Notes: a model not told the origin generated them from the letters alone. Shown: positions 35,832 through 43,970, counted from the first letter of the stretch. The stretch is DNA of 64,000 nucleotides from Lactobacillus johnsonii (GCF_014058685.1 NZ_CP059055.1:1240001-1304000); one strand, 5' to 3'. Made by a program: numbers and translations.

Positions 35832-36443
35832 ATGTCAAGATATACTGGTCCAAGTTGGAAACGTTCAAGACGCTTAGGTATCTCACTTTCAGGTACTGGT
35901 AAGGAAATTAGCCGTCGTAACTACGCACCTGGTGATCATGGTCCTAACAACCGTGCAAAGGTTTCTGAATATGGTCAACAATTAAAAGAAAAGCAAAAGT
36001 TACGTTGGATGTTTGGTTTAAATGAACGTCAATTCCAAAACTTATTCATCCGTGCCGGCAAGATTCGTGAAGGTAAGCACGGTGTTAACTTTATGGCTTT
36101 ACTTGAAAGACGTTTAGACAACATCGTTTACCGCTTAGGTTTAGCTTCAACTAGAGAACAAGCTAGACAACTTGTTAACCACGGTCACATCTTAGTAGAT
36201 GGCAAGCGTGTTGACATTCCTTCATACGAAGTTAAAGTTGGTCAAGAAATCAGCTTAAGAGATAAGTCAAAGAACTTGCAACAAGTTAAGGACGCTTTAG
36301 ATGCAGTTGTATCACGTCCACCATTTGTTTCATTTGACGACAGCAAGATGACTGGTACTTTAGTTCGTCTTCCAGAACGTGACGAAATGGAACCAGAAGT
36401 TGATGAAGCTCTTATCGTTGAATGGTACAACAAGAAGCTTTAA
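35832..36443 (+). CDS. rpsD: 30S ribosomal protein S4
   Basis: 203 aa. It begins [16 protein letters not shown] and lacks the zinc-binding cysteines of C+ S4 proteins. The S4 RNA-binding domain is at residues about 93-155 ([20 protein letters not shown]). It is a primary 16S rRNA binder that nucleates 30S assembly and often represses its own translation. GGAGG precedes the ATG at 35832; a longer in-frame extension reads through the structured leader and is rejected. Confidence 0.98.
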   Translation: MSRYTGPSWKRSRRLGISLSGTGKEISRRNYAPGDHGPNNRAKVSEYGQQLKEKQKLRWMFGLNERQFQNLFIRAGKIREGKHGVNFMALLERRLDNIVYRLGLASTREQARQLVNHGHILVDGKRVDIPSYEVKVGQEISLRDKSKNLQQVKDALDAVVSRPPFVSFDDSKMTGTLVRLPERDEMEPEVDEALIVEWYNKKL

Positions 36444-36461
36444 TACTTACTGCTTCATTAC

Positions 36462-36494
36462 AAAAAGTCTTTCCTCTTTTGGAAAGACTTTTTT
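36462..36494 (+). terminator. Intrinsic terminator after rpsD
   Basis: AAAAGTCTTTCC pairs with GGAAAGACTTTT around a short loop, followed by a U-run. Confidence 0.9.
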
Positions 36495-36559
36495 GTTTTC
36501 TTCTTTTCCACTTGCTACACTAAGAATGTAATATTTTATTATAAAAAGGAAAAAGAAAT

Positions 36560-37024
36560 ATGACTGAAGATTTAAATACACGTCTTGAACATGCTGCTAA
36601 AGGCATTACTCCTCAAACTTGTCCCGATGAACGGAGAAGATATTTAGGTTCTTTACGTGAACGAGTTCTAGTAAGAATGACTGTAAAAGAAACCGATAAC
36701 CCGGCCTTAGATACTTTGTTTTTAGACCATTTAAATGACTTTAAAAATTATACTATCTTAATCAATGGTAAAATGCCTCAAAATAAATTTATTAGTAAAT
36801 TAATGAGTTTGTGTTCACAAAAAGATATTAAGTTCACTTTAATAAATGACGAAACTGCAAAAAACGAACCAGACTCCACTGGCGTTTTAGTAGTTTCAAA
36901 AACTGCTATTAATCATTATCGAATTGACATCAATCAAGTATATGCTCCAGAAGTGCCACATGAACAACTATCAAAACCAAAAAAAGAAAATTTCTGGGAC
37001 AAATTATTTAGAAAAAAGGACTAA
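36560..37024 (+). CDS. yueI: YueI family protein (DUF1694)
   Basis: 154 aa. The family pattern is visible as LEHAAKGITPQTCPDERRRYLGSLRERV at the start and VLVVSKTAINHYRIDI late, followed by a basic tail FWDKLFRKKD. It is a cytoplasmic protein of unknown function, conserved in Firmicutes. AAGGAAAAAG precedes the ATG. It ends 2 nt before rarA, with which it is probably co-transcribed. Confidence 0.88.
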   Translation: MTEDLNTRLEHAAKGITPQTCPDERRRYLGSLRERVLVRMTVKETDNPALDTLFLDHLNDFKNYTILINGKMPQNKFISKLMSLCSQKDIKFTLINDETAKNEPDSTGVLVVSKTAINHYRIDINQVYAPEVPHEQLSKPKKENFWDKLFRKKD

Positions 37025-37026
37025 TT

Positions 37027-38322
37027 ATGCAACCTCTTGCTTATCGTATGCGCCCCAAAAACTTAGATGAAGTTGTTGGTCAAGAACATTTAGTAGGAAA
37101 TAAGAAAATAATTAGACGAATGGTCGAAGCTAAACTTCTATCCTCAATGATTCTTTATGGACCTCCTGGTATCGGAAAAACTAGCATTGCCAGCGCAATC
37201 GCAGGTTCCACTAAATATGCATTTAGGAAACTTAATGCAGCAACTGACACAAAAAAAGATCTTCAAATCGTTGCTGAAGAAGGAAAAATGAGTGGAACTG
37301 TCATCTTACTTTTAGATGAAATACATCGTTTAGACAAAACAAAGCAAGACTTTCTATTACCTCTTTTAGAATCAGGGAATATTATTTTAATCGGTGCTAC
37401 GACAGAAAATCCCTATATTTCCATCTCTCCCGCTATTCGATCCAGATGTCAGATTTTTGAATTACATCGTCTTAAAGAAATGGATATTTCGCACGCGATT
37501 GATCGTGCTCTTAAAGATTCCGAAACAGGATTAGGTAAATACAATGTAGAGTTAACAAAAGATGCGCGTAATCTCCTCATTGAAAAAGGAAATGGCGATT
37601 TAAGAGCAACCCTTAATGCATTAGAATTAGCAGTTCTATCAACAAAAGAAGAAAAACAGGAGAACGCTGATAATAAACTAGTAATTGATAAAGCTGAAAT
37701 GCAAGATTCCATCCAATTTAAATCTCAAAATTATGATGCAAATGGTGATGGCCACTACGATTTATTATCTGCCTTTCAAAAATCAATTCGGGGTTCTGAC
37801 ACAGATGCAGCACTTTATTATCTAGGGAATCTCTGCGAATCTGGCGATTTAGTAGCAATCTGTAGACGATTATTGGTAATTGCCTATGAAGATATTGGAC
37901 TCGCTAATCCCCCAGCCTGCAGTCGTGCAGTTAATGCAGTACAAGCCGCTCAAATAGTAGGTCTACCAGAAGCGCGAATTATTTTGTCAAATTCTGTCAT
38001 TGAACTCTGCTTATCGCCCAAAAGTAATAGTGCAATTACTGCAATTGATGCCGCAATAGGTGACATTCGAAATAAGCAGAATGATCCTATCCCTGATAGT
38101 CTAAAGGACGCACACTACAAGGGAGCGGCTACCTTAAATCATGGTGTTTCTTATCTTTATCCCCATAACTTTCAAGGTGATTGGATTGCCCAGCAATACT
38201 TACCTAACAACCTAAAAAATGTCTCCTACTTTAATCCGAAGGGTAATTCTAAAGTTGAAGATGCATTAAAAAGACAATATCTGCGCCTAAAAAAAATGCA
38301 AAAAGACGGGCTGCAAAAGTAA
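37027..38322 (+). CDS. rarA: Replication-associated recombination protein A (RarA/MgsA)
   Basis: 431 aa AAA+ ATPase related to clamp loaders. Walker A is YGPPGIGKTSIASAIAG, Walker B LLLDEIHRLDKT, sensor 1 IGATTENPY and the arginine finger region SRCQIFEL. The C-terminal tetramerisation domain includes LAIAYEDIGLANP-like and YLYPHNFQGDW motifs. RarA acts at stalled replication forks. The 6S RNA promoter starts 11 nt after its stop. Confidence 0.95.
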   Translation: MQPLAYRMRPKNLDEVVGQEHLVGNKKIIRRMVEAKLLSSMILYGPPGIGKTSIASAIAGSTKYAFRKLNAATDTKKDLQIVAEEGKMSGTVILLLDEIHRLDKTKQDFLLPLLESGNIILIGATTENPYISISPAIRSRCQIFELHRLKEMDISHAIDRALKDSETGLGKYNVELTKDARNLLIEKGNGDLRATLNALELAVLSTKEEKQENADNKLVIDKAEMQDSIQFKSQNYDANGDGHYDLLSAFQKSIRGSDTDAALYYLGNLCESGDLVAICRRLLVIAYEDIGLANPPACSRAVNAVQAAQIVGLPEARIILSNSVIELCLSPKSNSAITAIDAAIGDIRNKQNDPIPDSLKDAHYKGAATLNHGVSYLYPHNFQGDWIAQQYLPNNLKNVSYFNPKGNSKVEDALKRQYLRLKKMQKDGLQK

Positions 38323-38332
38323 ATCCAATTTA

Positions 38333-38360
38333 TTGACATTAATCATATCTTTGCTAGAAT
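38333..38360 (+). promoter_or_regulatory. Promoter of the 6S RNA gene
   Basis: TTGACA (38333-38338) and TAGAAT (38355-38360) are 16 bases apart, a strong sigma-A promoter. The predicted start is near 38367, at the base of the closing stem of the RNA. Confidence 0.85.
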
Positions 38361-38366
38361 AGATAG

Positions 38367-38588
38367 TGATCTGAGTTGATCAACCTAATTACAAAGTTGA
38401 CCGATCAAACTAAAGACGTTGGAATTTATGAATAACATCTGAATCGGAATACTAGCTTGTCCTAGGATCCATATTCACTGCGACATAGATTCAAATTTTG
38501 AACACTGCGGGTTCAACAAGCGTCATTATGTTGCAGTCAACTCAGATTTTATTGAAATTCAAGGAAGCGGCGTAAGCCGCTTTTTTTA
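38367..38588 (+). ncRNA. ssrS: 6S RNA
   Basis: No open reading frame fits here, but the ends pair perfectly over 11 bp: ATCTGAGTTGA (38369-38379) with TCAACTCAGAT (38537-38547). Between them are further short stems separated by bulges, giving a long rod with a central open region typical of 6S RNA. The distance from start to closing stem is about 185 nt, the usual 6S size. A strong promoter precedes it, and a terminator (AAGCGGC, GTAA loop, GCCGCTT, U-run at 38565-38588) follows. The position next to rarA is also known for Firmicutes 6S genes. 6S RNA mimics an open promoter and sequesters sigma-A RNA polymerase. Confidence 0.85.
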
Positions 38589-38606
38589 TTAAGTGAGGTT
38601 TAATAA

Positions 38607-38891
38607 GTGGTATTAAAAGTTCTAATGCTAATTTTTATTTTATTAGTGTTTATTACAGCTTGGTATTTAATTAGAAGTAAAAATAAAGGACAATTCATTA
38701 TTTTCACTTTTATCGGAAATAAGAAAATTAATATGCTGTTCTCAATTACTAGTTTAGTGTTAATTTTAACTGGTTTTATTGGGATTATTATTTTATTTAC
38801 CTTACCTAAAATATTTAATTTCATTACCTTAATTATTGCTGCAATGGCGCTTTCCATCTTTTCATTTACTTTCATGAATTTAAATGAATAG
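38607..38891 (+). CDS. Small membrane protein, unknown function
   Basis: 94 aa, not recognised. Three hydrophobic segments (residues about 3-20, 43-67 and 70-90) flank a short basic loop (IRSKNKGQF). It starts at GTG 38607 with GTGAGG upstream, about 20 nt after the 6S RNA terminator. It is followed by the universal stress protein gene with its own promoter. Codon use looks like that of its neighbours. Function is unknown; the long hydrophobic frame supports a real gene. Confidence 0.65.
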   Translation: MVLKVLMLIFILLVFITAWYLIRSKNKGQFIIFTFIGNKKINMLFSITSLVLILTGFIGIIILFTLPKIFNFITLIIAAMALSIFSFTFMNLNE

Positions 38892-38924
38892 TTTTATTAT
38901 TATTCTATTTAAATCAAATTTTGG

Positions 38925-38930
38925 TAAAAT
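38925..38930 (+). promoter_or_regulatory. Extended -10 of the universal stress protein gene
   Basis: TTGGTAAAAT gives an extended -10 (TGn TAAAAT), about 20 bases before the ATG at 38952. The -35 is poor. Confidence 0.45.
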
Positions 38931-38951
38931 ATTGATGGAGAGGTGATCAAC

Positions 38952-39431
38952 ATGTTAAAACAATACCAACATATCCAAGTTGCCGTAGATGGTTCAAAAG
39001 AAGCTGACGTTGCATTTAGCAAAGCTGTTGAAGTAGCTAAAAGAAACGGTGCTACTCTTGAAATTTTACACGTAGTAGATACTCGTGCATTTCAAGATGT
39101 TTCTAGCTTTGATTCAGCAATGGTTGAACAAGTATCTGAAGAGGCAAAAACCAAAATTGAAGAATATTATAACCGGGCTAAAGATGCTGGAGTTAAAGAT
39201 GTTCACTATTCAATTGAATTTGGTTCTCCAAAGAATATCATTGCTCATGAGTTTCCAGAAGAACACAATATCGATTTAATAATTTTAGGTGCTACGGGTT
39301 TAAACGCCGTAGAAAGATTACTAATTGGTAGTATTACGGAGTATGTTACCCGTACTGCAGCTTGTGATGTTCTTGTAATTCGTCAACCAGCTGCACAAAA
39401 CGAAGATATTAAGAAAAATAGAAAAAATTAA
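38952..39431 (+). CDS. Universal stress protein, UspA family
   Basis: 159 aa from ATG 38952, chosen because GGAGAGGTGATC lies just upstream; an in-frame GTG at 38943 overlaps that site. The fold is recognisable from HIQVAVDGSKEADVAFSKA at the start and the ATP-loop motif ILGATGLNAVERLLIGSITEYV near the end. Most family members bind ATP and respond to stress. An intrinsic terminator follows. Confidence 0.93.
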   Translation: MLKQYQHIQVAVDGSKEADVAFSKAVEVAKRNGATLEILHVVDTRAFQDVSSFDSAMVEQVSEEAKTKIEEYYNRAKDAGVKDVHYSIEFGSPKNIIAHEFPEEHNIDLIILGATGLNAVERLLIGSITEYVTRTAACDVLVIRQPAAQNEDIKKNRKN

Positions 39432-39435
39432 GAGC

Positions 39436-39473
39436 AAAAAAATACCTCATCAAAAATGATGAGGTATTTTTTT
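39436..39473 (+). terminator. Terminator of the universal stress gene, originally shared with rodA
   Basis: AAAAAATACCTCATC and GATGAGGTATTTTTTT form a strong, nearly symmetric hairpin with U-runs in both directions. The IS element has inserted at its distal end, leaving it functional for the stress gene but removing it from the 3' end of rodA. Confidence 0.9.
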
Positions 39474-39474
39474 A
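39467..39474 (+). repeat. Left copy of the 8-bp target-site duplication
   Basis: TTTTTTTA directly before the left end (GGCT) of the element. The identical octamer follows the right end at 40925-40932. Eight bases is the usual duplication length for ISL3. Because it is mostly T, chance identity is less unlikely than for a mixed sequence. Confidence 0.82.
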
Positions 39475-39525
39475 GGCTGTATAATTTTTCCTGTTGATGA
39501 ATATCTATGATATTCTTTTTTTACG

Positions 39526-39549
39526 TAAAAAAAGAGGCCATAGTCCTCT
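39526..39549 (-). terminator. Leftward terminator-like hairpin in the IS left end
   Basis: AGAGG (39533-39537) pairs with CCTCT (39545-39549). Read on the minus strand the stem is followed by a run of U (39527-39532). It would stop transcripts leaving the IS leftward toward the universal stress gene. Confidence 0.6.
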
Positions 39550-39603
39550 CTTACTTAAAATCCTTCTTCGACCAATTCAATTAAGTGTATGGAGATTTAA
39601 ACT

Positions 39604-40881
39604 ATGTCCTCTTTAAATGATTATATTAAATTTACTCTTGATATTGAAGATAAAAACATTATTTTTTCTGATTATTCAAATGAAAATATTAACAGTAAGA
39701 TTTACAAAATATATTTAGCTGAGCTGATCCAGCCTACTTGTCCTTATTGTCGTTCTACTAATCTTAAGCATAACGGTCATTACGTCTCTAACGTTCGTTT
39801 CATTACTGCTGATGCTAGTAAGCCCGTTACTATCAGATTAAGAAAACAACGTGTTCTCTGCAATTACTGTTTAAAAAGATCTATGGCTCAATCTAATCTG
39901 GTTAATAAAGGCTGCTATATCTCTAACACTTCTAAGCGAAAAATACTTTCTGCTCTTACTGAAGATCGTTCAATGACCAGCATTGCTAGAGAACATAATG
40001 TATCTGTCAACACGGTTCAAAGAGTATTAGAAGTCTGCTCTTCTAAGTTCTATGATGCCTTTGATCATCTCCCTGAACACTTAGCTTTTGATGAATTTAA
40101 GGGCGTAGGCAAAAAGCTTCACTTTATTTGTCTAGATGGTGATACTCACAAAGTTGTTCAAATTCTTAGAACTCGTTTCAAACCTGATATTCTACGCTAT
40201 TTTTACAAGTTCACTCCTAAAGCTCGTGCAATGGTTAAAACAGTAACTATGGATCTTAATTGTTATTATCCTTTAGTTGCTAGAGAATTATTTCCAAATG
40301 CTCAGATAGTTATTGACCGTTTTCATATGGTTCAAATGCTTACTAGATCGTTTAATATTTTCAGAGTTCAAATCATGAAGCAATTTAATAAAAGAAGCCG
40401 TGAATATAAGCTTTTAAAGTCCCCTTGGAAGCTTTATCTCATGAAATATGACAAACTTAATAAGACTACTCCTTATTACGACTGGCATTTTAAGGACTGT
40501 CTAACACAGGAACATGTTGTCTTAGATGGTTTAGATTGTGACCAAACCTTAGAAAATACTTATTGGGTTATGCAGGACTTTATGACTGCTATTCAGGATA
40601 ACGATGAAAAGAAAGTTATCCATCTACTTCATTCAAAACAAAATGTTGGTAAACAAATGCATCAAACTCTATTAACTTTTAAACGTAATTATTCTGGTGT
40701 CCTAAACGGTATTACCTCAACTTATTCTAATGGTTGTCTTGAAGGAGTTAACCGTAAGATTAAACAAATTGAACGTACTGCTTATGGCTATAGAAATTTC
40801 AAACATTTATTAATTAGAATTAGACTCGAAGAAAATATTATAAAAGAAAAGGAATCAAACAGCTATTTCTTAGCTGCTTAA
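39604..40881 (+). CDS. ISL3-family transposase
   Basis: 425 aa. An N-terminal zinc-binding region has CPYC...C and CNYC pairs (residues about 37-100), followed by a helix-turn-helix (RSMTSIAREHNVSVNTVQRVL). The DDE domain starts at AFDEFKGVGKKLHFICLDGD, with the second Asp in TMDLNCYYPLVARELFPNA and VIDRFHMVQML. The C-terminal Glu lies in YSNGCLEGVNRKIK, followed by RTAYGYRNF. All features are typical of ISL3, and the gene is intact. GGAGATTT precedes the ATG. Confidence 0.95.
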   Translation: MSSLNDYIKFTLDIEDKNIIFSDYSNENINSKIYKIYLAELIQPTCPYCRSTNLKHNGHYVSNVRFITADASKPVTIRLRKQRVLCNYCLKRSMAQSNLVNKGCYISNTSKRKILSALTEDRSMTSIAREHNVSVNTVQRVLEVCSSKFYDAFDHLPEHLAFDEFKGVGKKLHFICLDGDTHKVVQILRTRFKPDILRYFYKFTPKARAMVKTVTMDLNCYYPLVARELFPNAQIVIDRFHMVQMLTRSFNIFRVQIMKQFNKRSREYKLLKSPWKLYLMKYDKLNKTTPYYDWHFKDCLTQEHVVLDGLDCDQTLENTYWVMQDFMTAIQDNDEKKVIHLLHSKQNVGKQMHQTLLTFKRNYSGVLNGITSTYSNGCLEGVNRKIKQIERTAYGYRNFKHLLIRIRLEENIIKEKESNSYFLAA

Positions 40882-40885
40882 TTCC
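40851..40885. terminator. Bidirectional hairpin overlapping the transposase stop codon
   Basis: GGAAT.AA.CAGCTA (40851-40865) pairs with TAGCTG.TT.ATTCC (40871-40885), a ~15-bp imperfect stem containing the last transposase codons and the stop. On the minus strand it is followed by TTTTCTTTT, so it should terminate antisense transcripts coming from rodA. Confidence 0.7.
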
Positions 40886-40924
40886 TTCTTAAAATTATCC
40901 ATCAACAGGATTTGCAAAAGAGCC

Positions 40925-40932
40925 TTTTTTTA
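40925..40932 (+). repeat. Right copy of the 8-bp target-site duplication
   Basis: TTTTTTTA immediately after the right end of the IS, matching 39467-39474. The rodA stop codon lies 6 nt further on. Confidence 0.82.
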
Positions 40933-40937
40933 TACTT

Positions 40938-42134
40938 TTAAAAGTCTCCAGCGGTACTAAAAATATAATCTTTATGGTGCCACTTCATCGATAGAATCAA
41001 GCCAATTCCAATCATATTTCCTAATAAGGCTGATCCCCCTTGAGATACAAATGGTAGCGGGATACCAGTCAATGGTAAAAGATCAATTCCCATTCCGATA
41101 TTTTCAAAAACGTGGAATAAAATCATCATGATAATTCCTGTAGAAATATAAGAGTAAAATGCATTTTTTGTTTCAAAAGTAATTTTGACCATTTGAAAAA
41201 TTAAATAGAAATAAATCAAAATCAAAGCACAACATCCTACAAAACCTAATGATTCTCCAATAACTGAGAAAACCATATCGGAAGTTCTAACAGGAACATA
41301 AACACTAATTTTACCAAAACCATGTCCCCAGATTTGACCTGATCCAACCGCCTTCATACTTTGCCACAATTGATAAGCACCTGACGAAGTATCTTGAGAT
41401 GGATTCAACCAAGAGTTAATTCTTTGAAACTGGTAGGCCCTAAAGTTAAATGCACTTCCTAAAAATGCTTGTCCACCGGGGGTAGTAACCAGTAAGATTG
41501 CTGCTGCACCAATAATAAACACAACACCATATACTGGGATGATAATTTTCCAAGTAATTCCTGAAACTAAAATTACCCCACCAACAATTGCAAAGAACAC
41601 AAGCATGGTACCGAAGTCATTTTGTAGCTTTAACAAAACTGCAACTGGAATTAACCATGCAAATATTTTACCAATCAAAAGCCAATCTGTTTTAAAAGTA
41701 TGGGCATACTGTTCATTATGCCGCTCTACTACTCTCGCTAACATTAAGATAAAGGCAGGTTTCATAATTTCAGAGGGTTGAAAAGTTAATGGTCCTAATT
41801 TAAACCAACTCTTCGCACCGGTATCGGCAAATACTTGCCGGTTATACAAGAATAAAACTGCAATTAATAAAATTATTCCAATCCCATAAGCAATTGGAGC
41901 AATTTTAAAAAGTTGTTCTGCATCAAATTGCATTACGAAAATCACCAGTGCAATTGATACCAGATACCAAACTGCTTGAGTAATAACTGCTTTTACTGGA
42001 CTACCCATTTTAGGATCATTCACAGTTGCGACCCAAATACCGTATAGACTGATGACGGCTAATAAAAAGACTGGAATTACTACACCCCATGCGATGCGAT
42101 CATACCAATCTGCTTTATTTTCAACTTTTGTCAT
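40938..42134 (-). CDS. rodA: SEDS glycosyltransferase RodA
   Basis: 398 aa polytopic membrane protein (about ten helices) of the RodA/FtsW/SpoVE family, the peptidoglycan polymerase of the elongasome. Family motifs are GAKSWFKLGPLTFQPSEIMKPAFILML, LKLQNDFGTMLVF, GSGQIWGHGFGK and LTGIPLPFVSQGGSALLGNMIGIGLIL. It clusters with mbl and yidD. Its original downstream terminator has been displaced by the IS insertion, so rodA transcripts now read into the IS antisense to the transposase. Confidence 0.95.
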   Translation of the reverse strand: MTKVENKADWYDRIAWGVVIPVFLLAVISLYGIWVATVNDPKMGSPVKAVITQAVWYLVSIALVIFVMQFDAEQLFKIAPIAYGIGIILLIAVLFLYNRQVFADTGAKSWFKLGPLTFQPSEIMKPAFILMLARVVERHNEQYAHTFKTDWLLIGKIFAWLIPVAVLLKLQNDFGTMLVFFAIVGGVILVSGITWKIIIPVYGVVFIIGAAAILLVTTPGGQAFLGSAFNFRAYQFQRINSWLNPSQDTSSGAYQLWQSMKAVGSGQIWGHGFGKISVYVPVRTSDMVFSVIGESLGFVGCCALILIYFYLIFQMVKITFETKNAFYSYISTGIIMMILFHVFENIGMGIDLLPLTGIPLPFVSQGGSALLGNMIGIGLILSMKWHHKDYIFSTAGDF

Positions 42135-42152
42135 TGTATATCCCTACTTTGT

Positions 42153-42380
42153 TTATTTCTCATGCAAAGTAAAGTATGAAAGTAATTCATTAATAGCACT
42201 TTCTAAAGTCTTGGAATAGAGACTGTGATTTGTTTTGGAAGATACTACATGGTAGCGTTCTTCTTCTTGTTCAATAATTCCAATAGAACGTTTGCCAGGA
42301 ATAACAACTTCCCAGGTAGGTGCTGAAGTGCCTTTTCTTTCATTAACTTCAATATCAATACTTTCCAATTTTCTAGACAT
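42153..42380 (-). CDS. DUF2969 family protein
   Basis: 75 aa from ATG 42380, with GGAGA upstream; a longer frame overlapping yidD is rejected. The sequence (MSRKLESIDIEVNERKG...WEVVIPGKRSIGIIEQEE) resembles short DUF2969 proteins found next to rodA and yidD in lactobacilli. No membrane segment is seen. Function is unknown. It probably shares the mbl-yidD-rodA transcript. Confidence 0.8.
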   Translation of the reverse strand: MSRKLESIDIEVNERKGTSAPTWEVVIPGKRSIGIIEQEEERYHVVSSKTNHSLYSKTLESAINELLSYFTLHEK

Positions 42381-42390
42381 ATATATTCTC

Positions 42391-42684
42391 CTACTTTTTA
42401 TTCGAATGAAATGCCTGCGCAATAATTTCATCTTCATATCGTTCAGGATGAGGATTACGACGCAGGGTAAAATAATCCGGTACTGGATCTACTCCTCCCT
42501 TAATAAAAGGATTACAGCGTAATATCCGCGCTAGTCCCATTATTAAGCCTAAAATTGCTCCATGCTTTTTTAAAGCATCAATCATATAGCTTGAACAAGT
42601 AGGATAATACCTACATGTTGGTGGCAAAATTGGAGAAATAAATTTCTTATAAACATTTACCAACCCAATTAACAATTTATTCAT
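42391..42684 (-). CDS. yidD: Membrane protein insertion efficiency factor YidD
   Basis: 97 aa. The signature [23 protein letters not shown] with its paired cysteines, then [20 protein letters not shown], is diagnostic of YidD. YidD is a peripheral membrane protein thought to assist YidC-mediated insertion. It starts 1 nt from the epuA-like gene in the mbl operon. Confidence 0.95.
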   Translation of the reverse strand: MNKLLIGLVNVYKKFISPILPPTCRYYPTCSSYMIDALKKHGAILGLIMGLARILRCNPFIKGGVDPVPDYFTLRRNPHPERYEDEIIAQAFHSNKK

Positions 42685-42685
42685 T

Positions 42686-42871
42686 TTAACTTAAAAACTC
42701 AAAAAAATGAATCCATGTTGTAGGAAAGAAAATTGCAAAAGGATTGCCACTTGCAACACCACATCCAATAAAGGCTCCAAGGAGCATGGTTGCAAACAAG
42801 TATAAAATAATCTTTCCCAATTTTTTTAAATGTTTATTTACTAATGAAAAATTAAAACTTGCTCTCTTCAT
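42686..42871 (-). CDS. EpuA-like small membrane protein (annotated as 'RNA polymerase subunit beta' family)
   Basis: 61 aa with a basic N-terminus, one membrane helix ([21 protein letters not shown]) and the conserved end [19 protein letters not shown]. This matches the EpuA family (GDGNPFDVFxPxTW). Despite the family title there is no evidence in the sequence for an RNA polymerase role. It lies 2 nt after mbl, and a cell-envelope function is more consistent with its neighbours (inference). Confidence 0.75.
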   Translation of the reverse strand: MKRASFNFSLVNKHLKKLGKIILYLFATMLLGAFIGCGVASGNPFAIFFPTTWIHFFEFLS

Positions 42872-42873
42872 AA

Positions 42874-43863
42874 TTAGTGTCTCTGATGATTTTCAATATT
42901 TTTAAGCAACACACCTGTTCCATTTGCAACAGCTTCTAATGGTTCATCAGCCTTTAAAACTGGAACTTGGAGATAATAAGTAATTAATTTATCAATATTC
43001 TTTAGTAAGGCTCCACCACCTGTTAACATAATACCACGATCGATAATGTCAGCAGACAATTCAGGTGGAGTTTGCTCCAAAACTTCTTTAGTTGCAGCCA
43101 CAATTGACATTAAACCATCTTCAAGAGCCTTTTGAACTTCTAGCTCGTTAATTGTAACTTGCTTTGGCAATCCGTCAACCATATCACGACCACGAACAGT
43201 CATCGTCTTAGTTGGATCCGCTTCAAAAGCGGTCCCAAGTTGAATCTTAATTTGCTCAGCAGTGTGTTGTCCTACTAAAAGATTCTTACTACGTTTAATA
43301 TAGCTGGCAATGGCCTGATTCATTTTATCCCCGGCCCAACGAAGTGAGCGGGAAGTTACGATTTCTCCCATTGACAAGACAGCAATATCAGTAGTACCAC
43401 CACCAATATCAATAACCATATTTCCTTGTGGTCTAAAAATATCTAGCCCTGCTCCCACAGCTGCTACTTTAGGTTCAAAGTCTAGATATACTCGGCCTCC
43501 ACCTGATTTCTCAGCAGCTTGAATAATAGCTTTTTGCTCAATTGAAGTAACTCCAGTAGGAGCACAGATTAGAATATTAGGTTTAGACATAAAACCTTTT
43601 ACGTTTAATTTTTCAATAAAGTAGCTAAGCATTTCTTCTGTAATATCAAAATCTGCAATTACACCATTTTTCAATGGTCTAATTACTCTAATATTACCTG
43701 GTGTACGCCCTACCATTTTATATGCCTCAGTACCGACTGCGACAACTTTATCTTTATCAGTATCTACAGCAACAACAGAAGGTTCATTTAAAACGATACC
43801 TTTACCAGATACATTTATTAGAACATTTGCAGTTCCTAAATCAATTCCTATATCTCTTGCCAC
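42874..43863 (-). CDS. mbl: MreB-like protein Mbl
   Basis: 329 aa actin homologue with the same motifs as MreB ([49 protein letters not shown]). The divergence from the window's mreB and linkage to rodA/yidD mark it as Mbl. It polymerises under the membrane and directs lateral wall synthesis. GGAGG precedes the ATG. A TACAAT -10 candidate lies about 30 nt upstream. Confidence 0.93.
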   Translation of the reverse strand: MARDIGIDLGTANVLINVSGKGIVLNEPSVVAVDTDKDKVVAVGTEAYKMVGRTPGNIRVIRPLKNGVIADFDITEEMLSYFIEKLNVKGFMSKPNILICAPTGVTSIEQKAIIQAAEKSGGGRVYLDFEPKVAAVGAGLDIFRPQGNMVIDIGGGTTDIAVLSMGEIVTSRSLRWAGDKMNQAIASYIKRSKNLLVGQHTAEQIKIQLGTAFEADPTKTMTVRGRDMVDGLPKQVTINELEVQKALEDGLMSIVAATKEVLEQTPPELSADIIDRGIMLTGGGALLKNIDKLITYYLQVPVLKADEPLEAVANGTGVLLKNIENHQRH

Positions 43864-43970
43864 GCTAGTGCCTCCAGTATTTAATCATTAAAAATTGTAA
43901 CATAAATACCGCTTTACTTTAAGGACAAGTGTAAAGAAGTGCTTTTCAAAAGCATTTCTTATAAAAATCA

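Larger units (their letters stand above)
39475..40924 (+). mobile_element. ISL3-family insertion sequence, complete
   Basis: 1,450 bp. The ends are imperfect inverted repeats of about 25 bp (39475-39499 and 40900-40924). They share GGCT at the tip and CCTGTTGATG at the inner end, 17 of 25 positions in all. The element carries a single intact transposase gene and is flanked by an 8-bp duplication. It has a hairpin facing leftward at 39526-39549 and another around the transposase stop codon, which isolate it transcriptionally. It looks recent and potentially active. Confidence 0.93.

Noticed and set aside
39512-39534. Palindrome TCTTTTTTTACGTAAAAAAAGA in the IS left end, considered as a separate terminator
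   Set aside because: The stem is A-T only and unlikely to terminate by itself; the adjacent AGAGG/CCTCT hairpin explains the U-run better.
42686-42871. Reading the EpuA-like protein literally as an RNA polymerase beta subunit
   Set aside because: It is a 61-aa membrane protein with no similarity to RpoB/RpoC motifs; the family title is probably a misnomer.
43921-43970. Hairpin AAGTGCTTTT/AAAAGCATTT after the DUF1146 gene as a terminator
   Set aside because: The stem is fair but the minus-strand U-run is short and interrupted, so I did not list it as a feature; it may still be a weak terminator.
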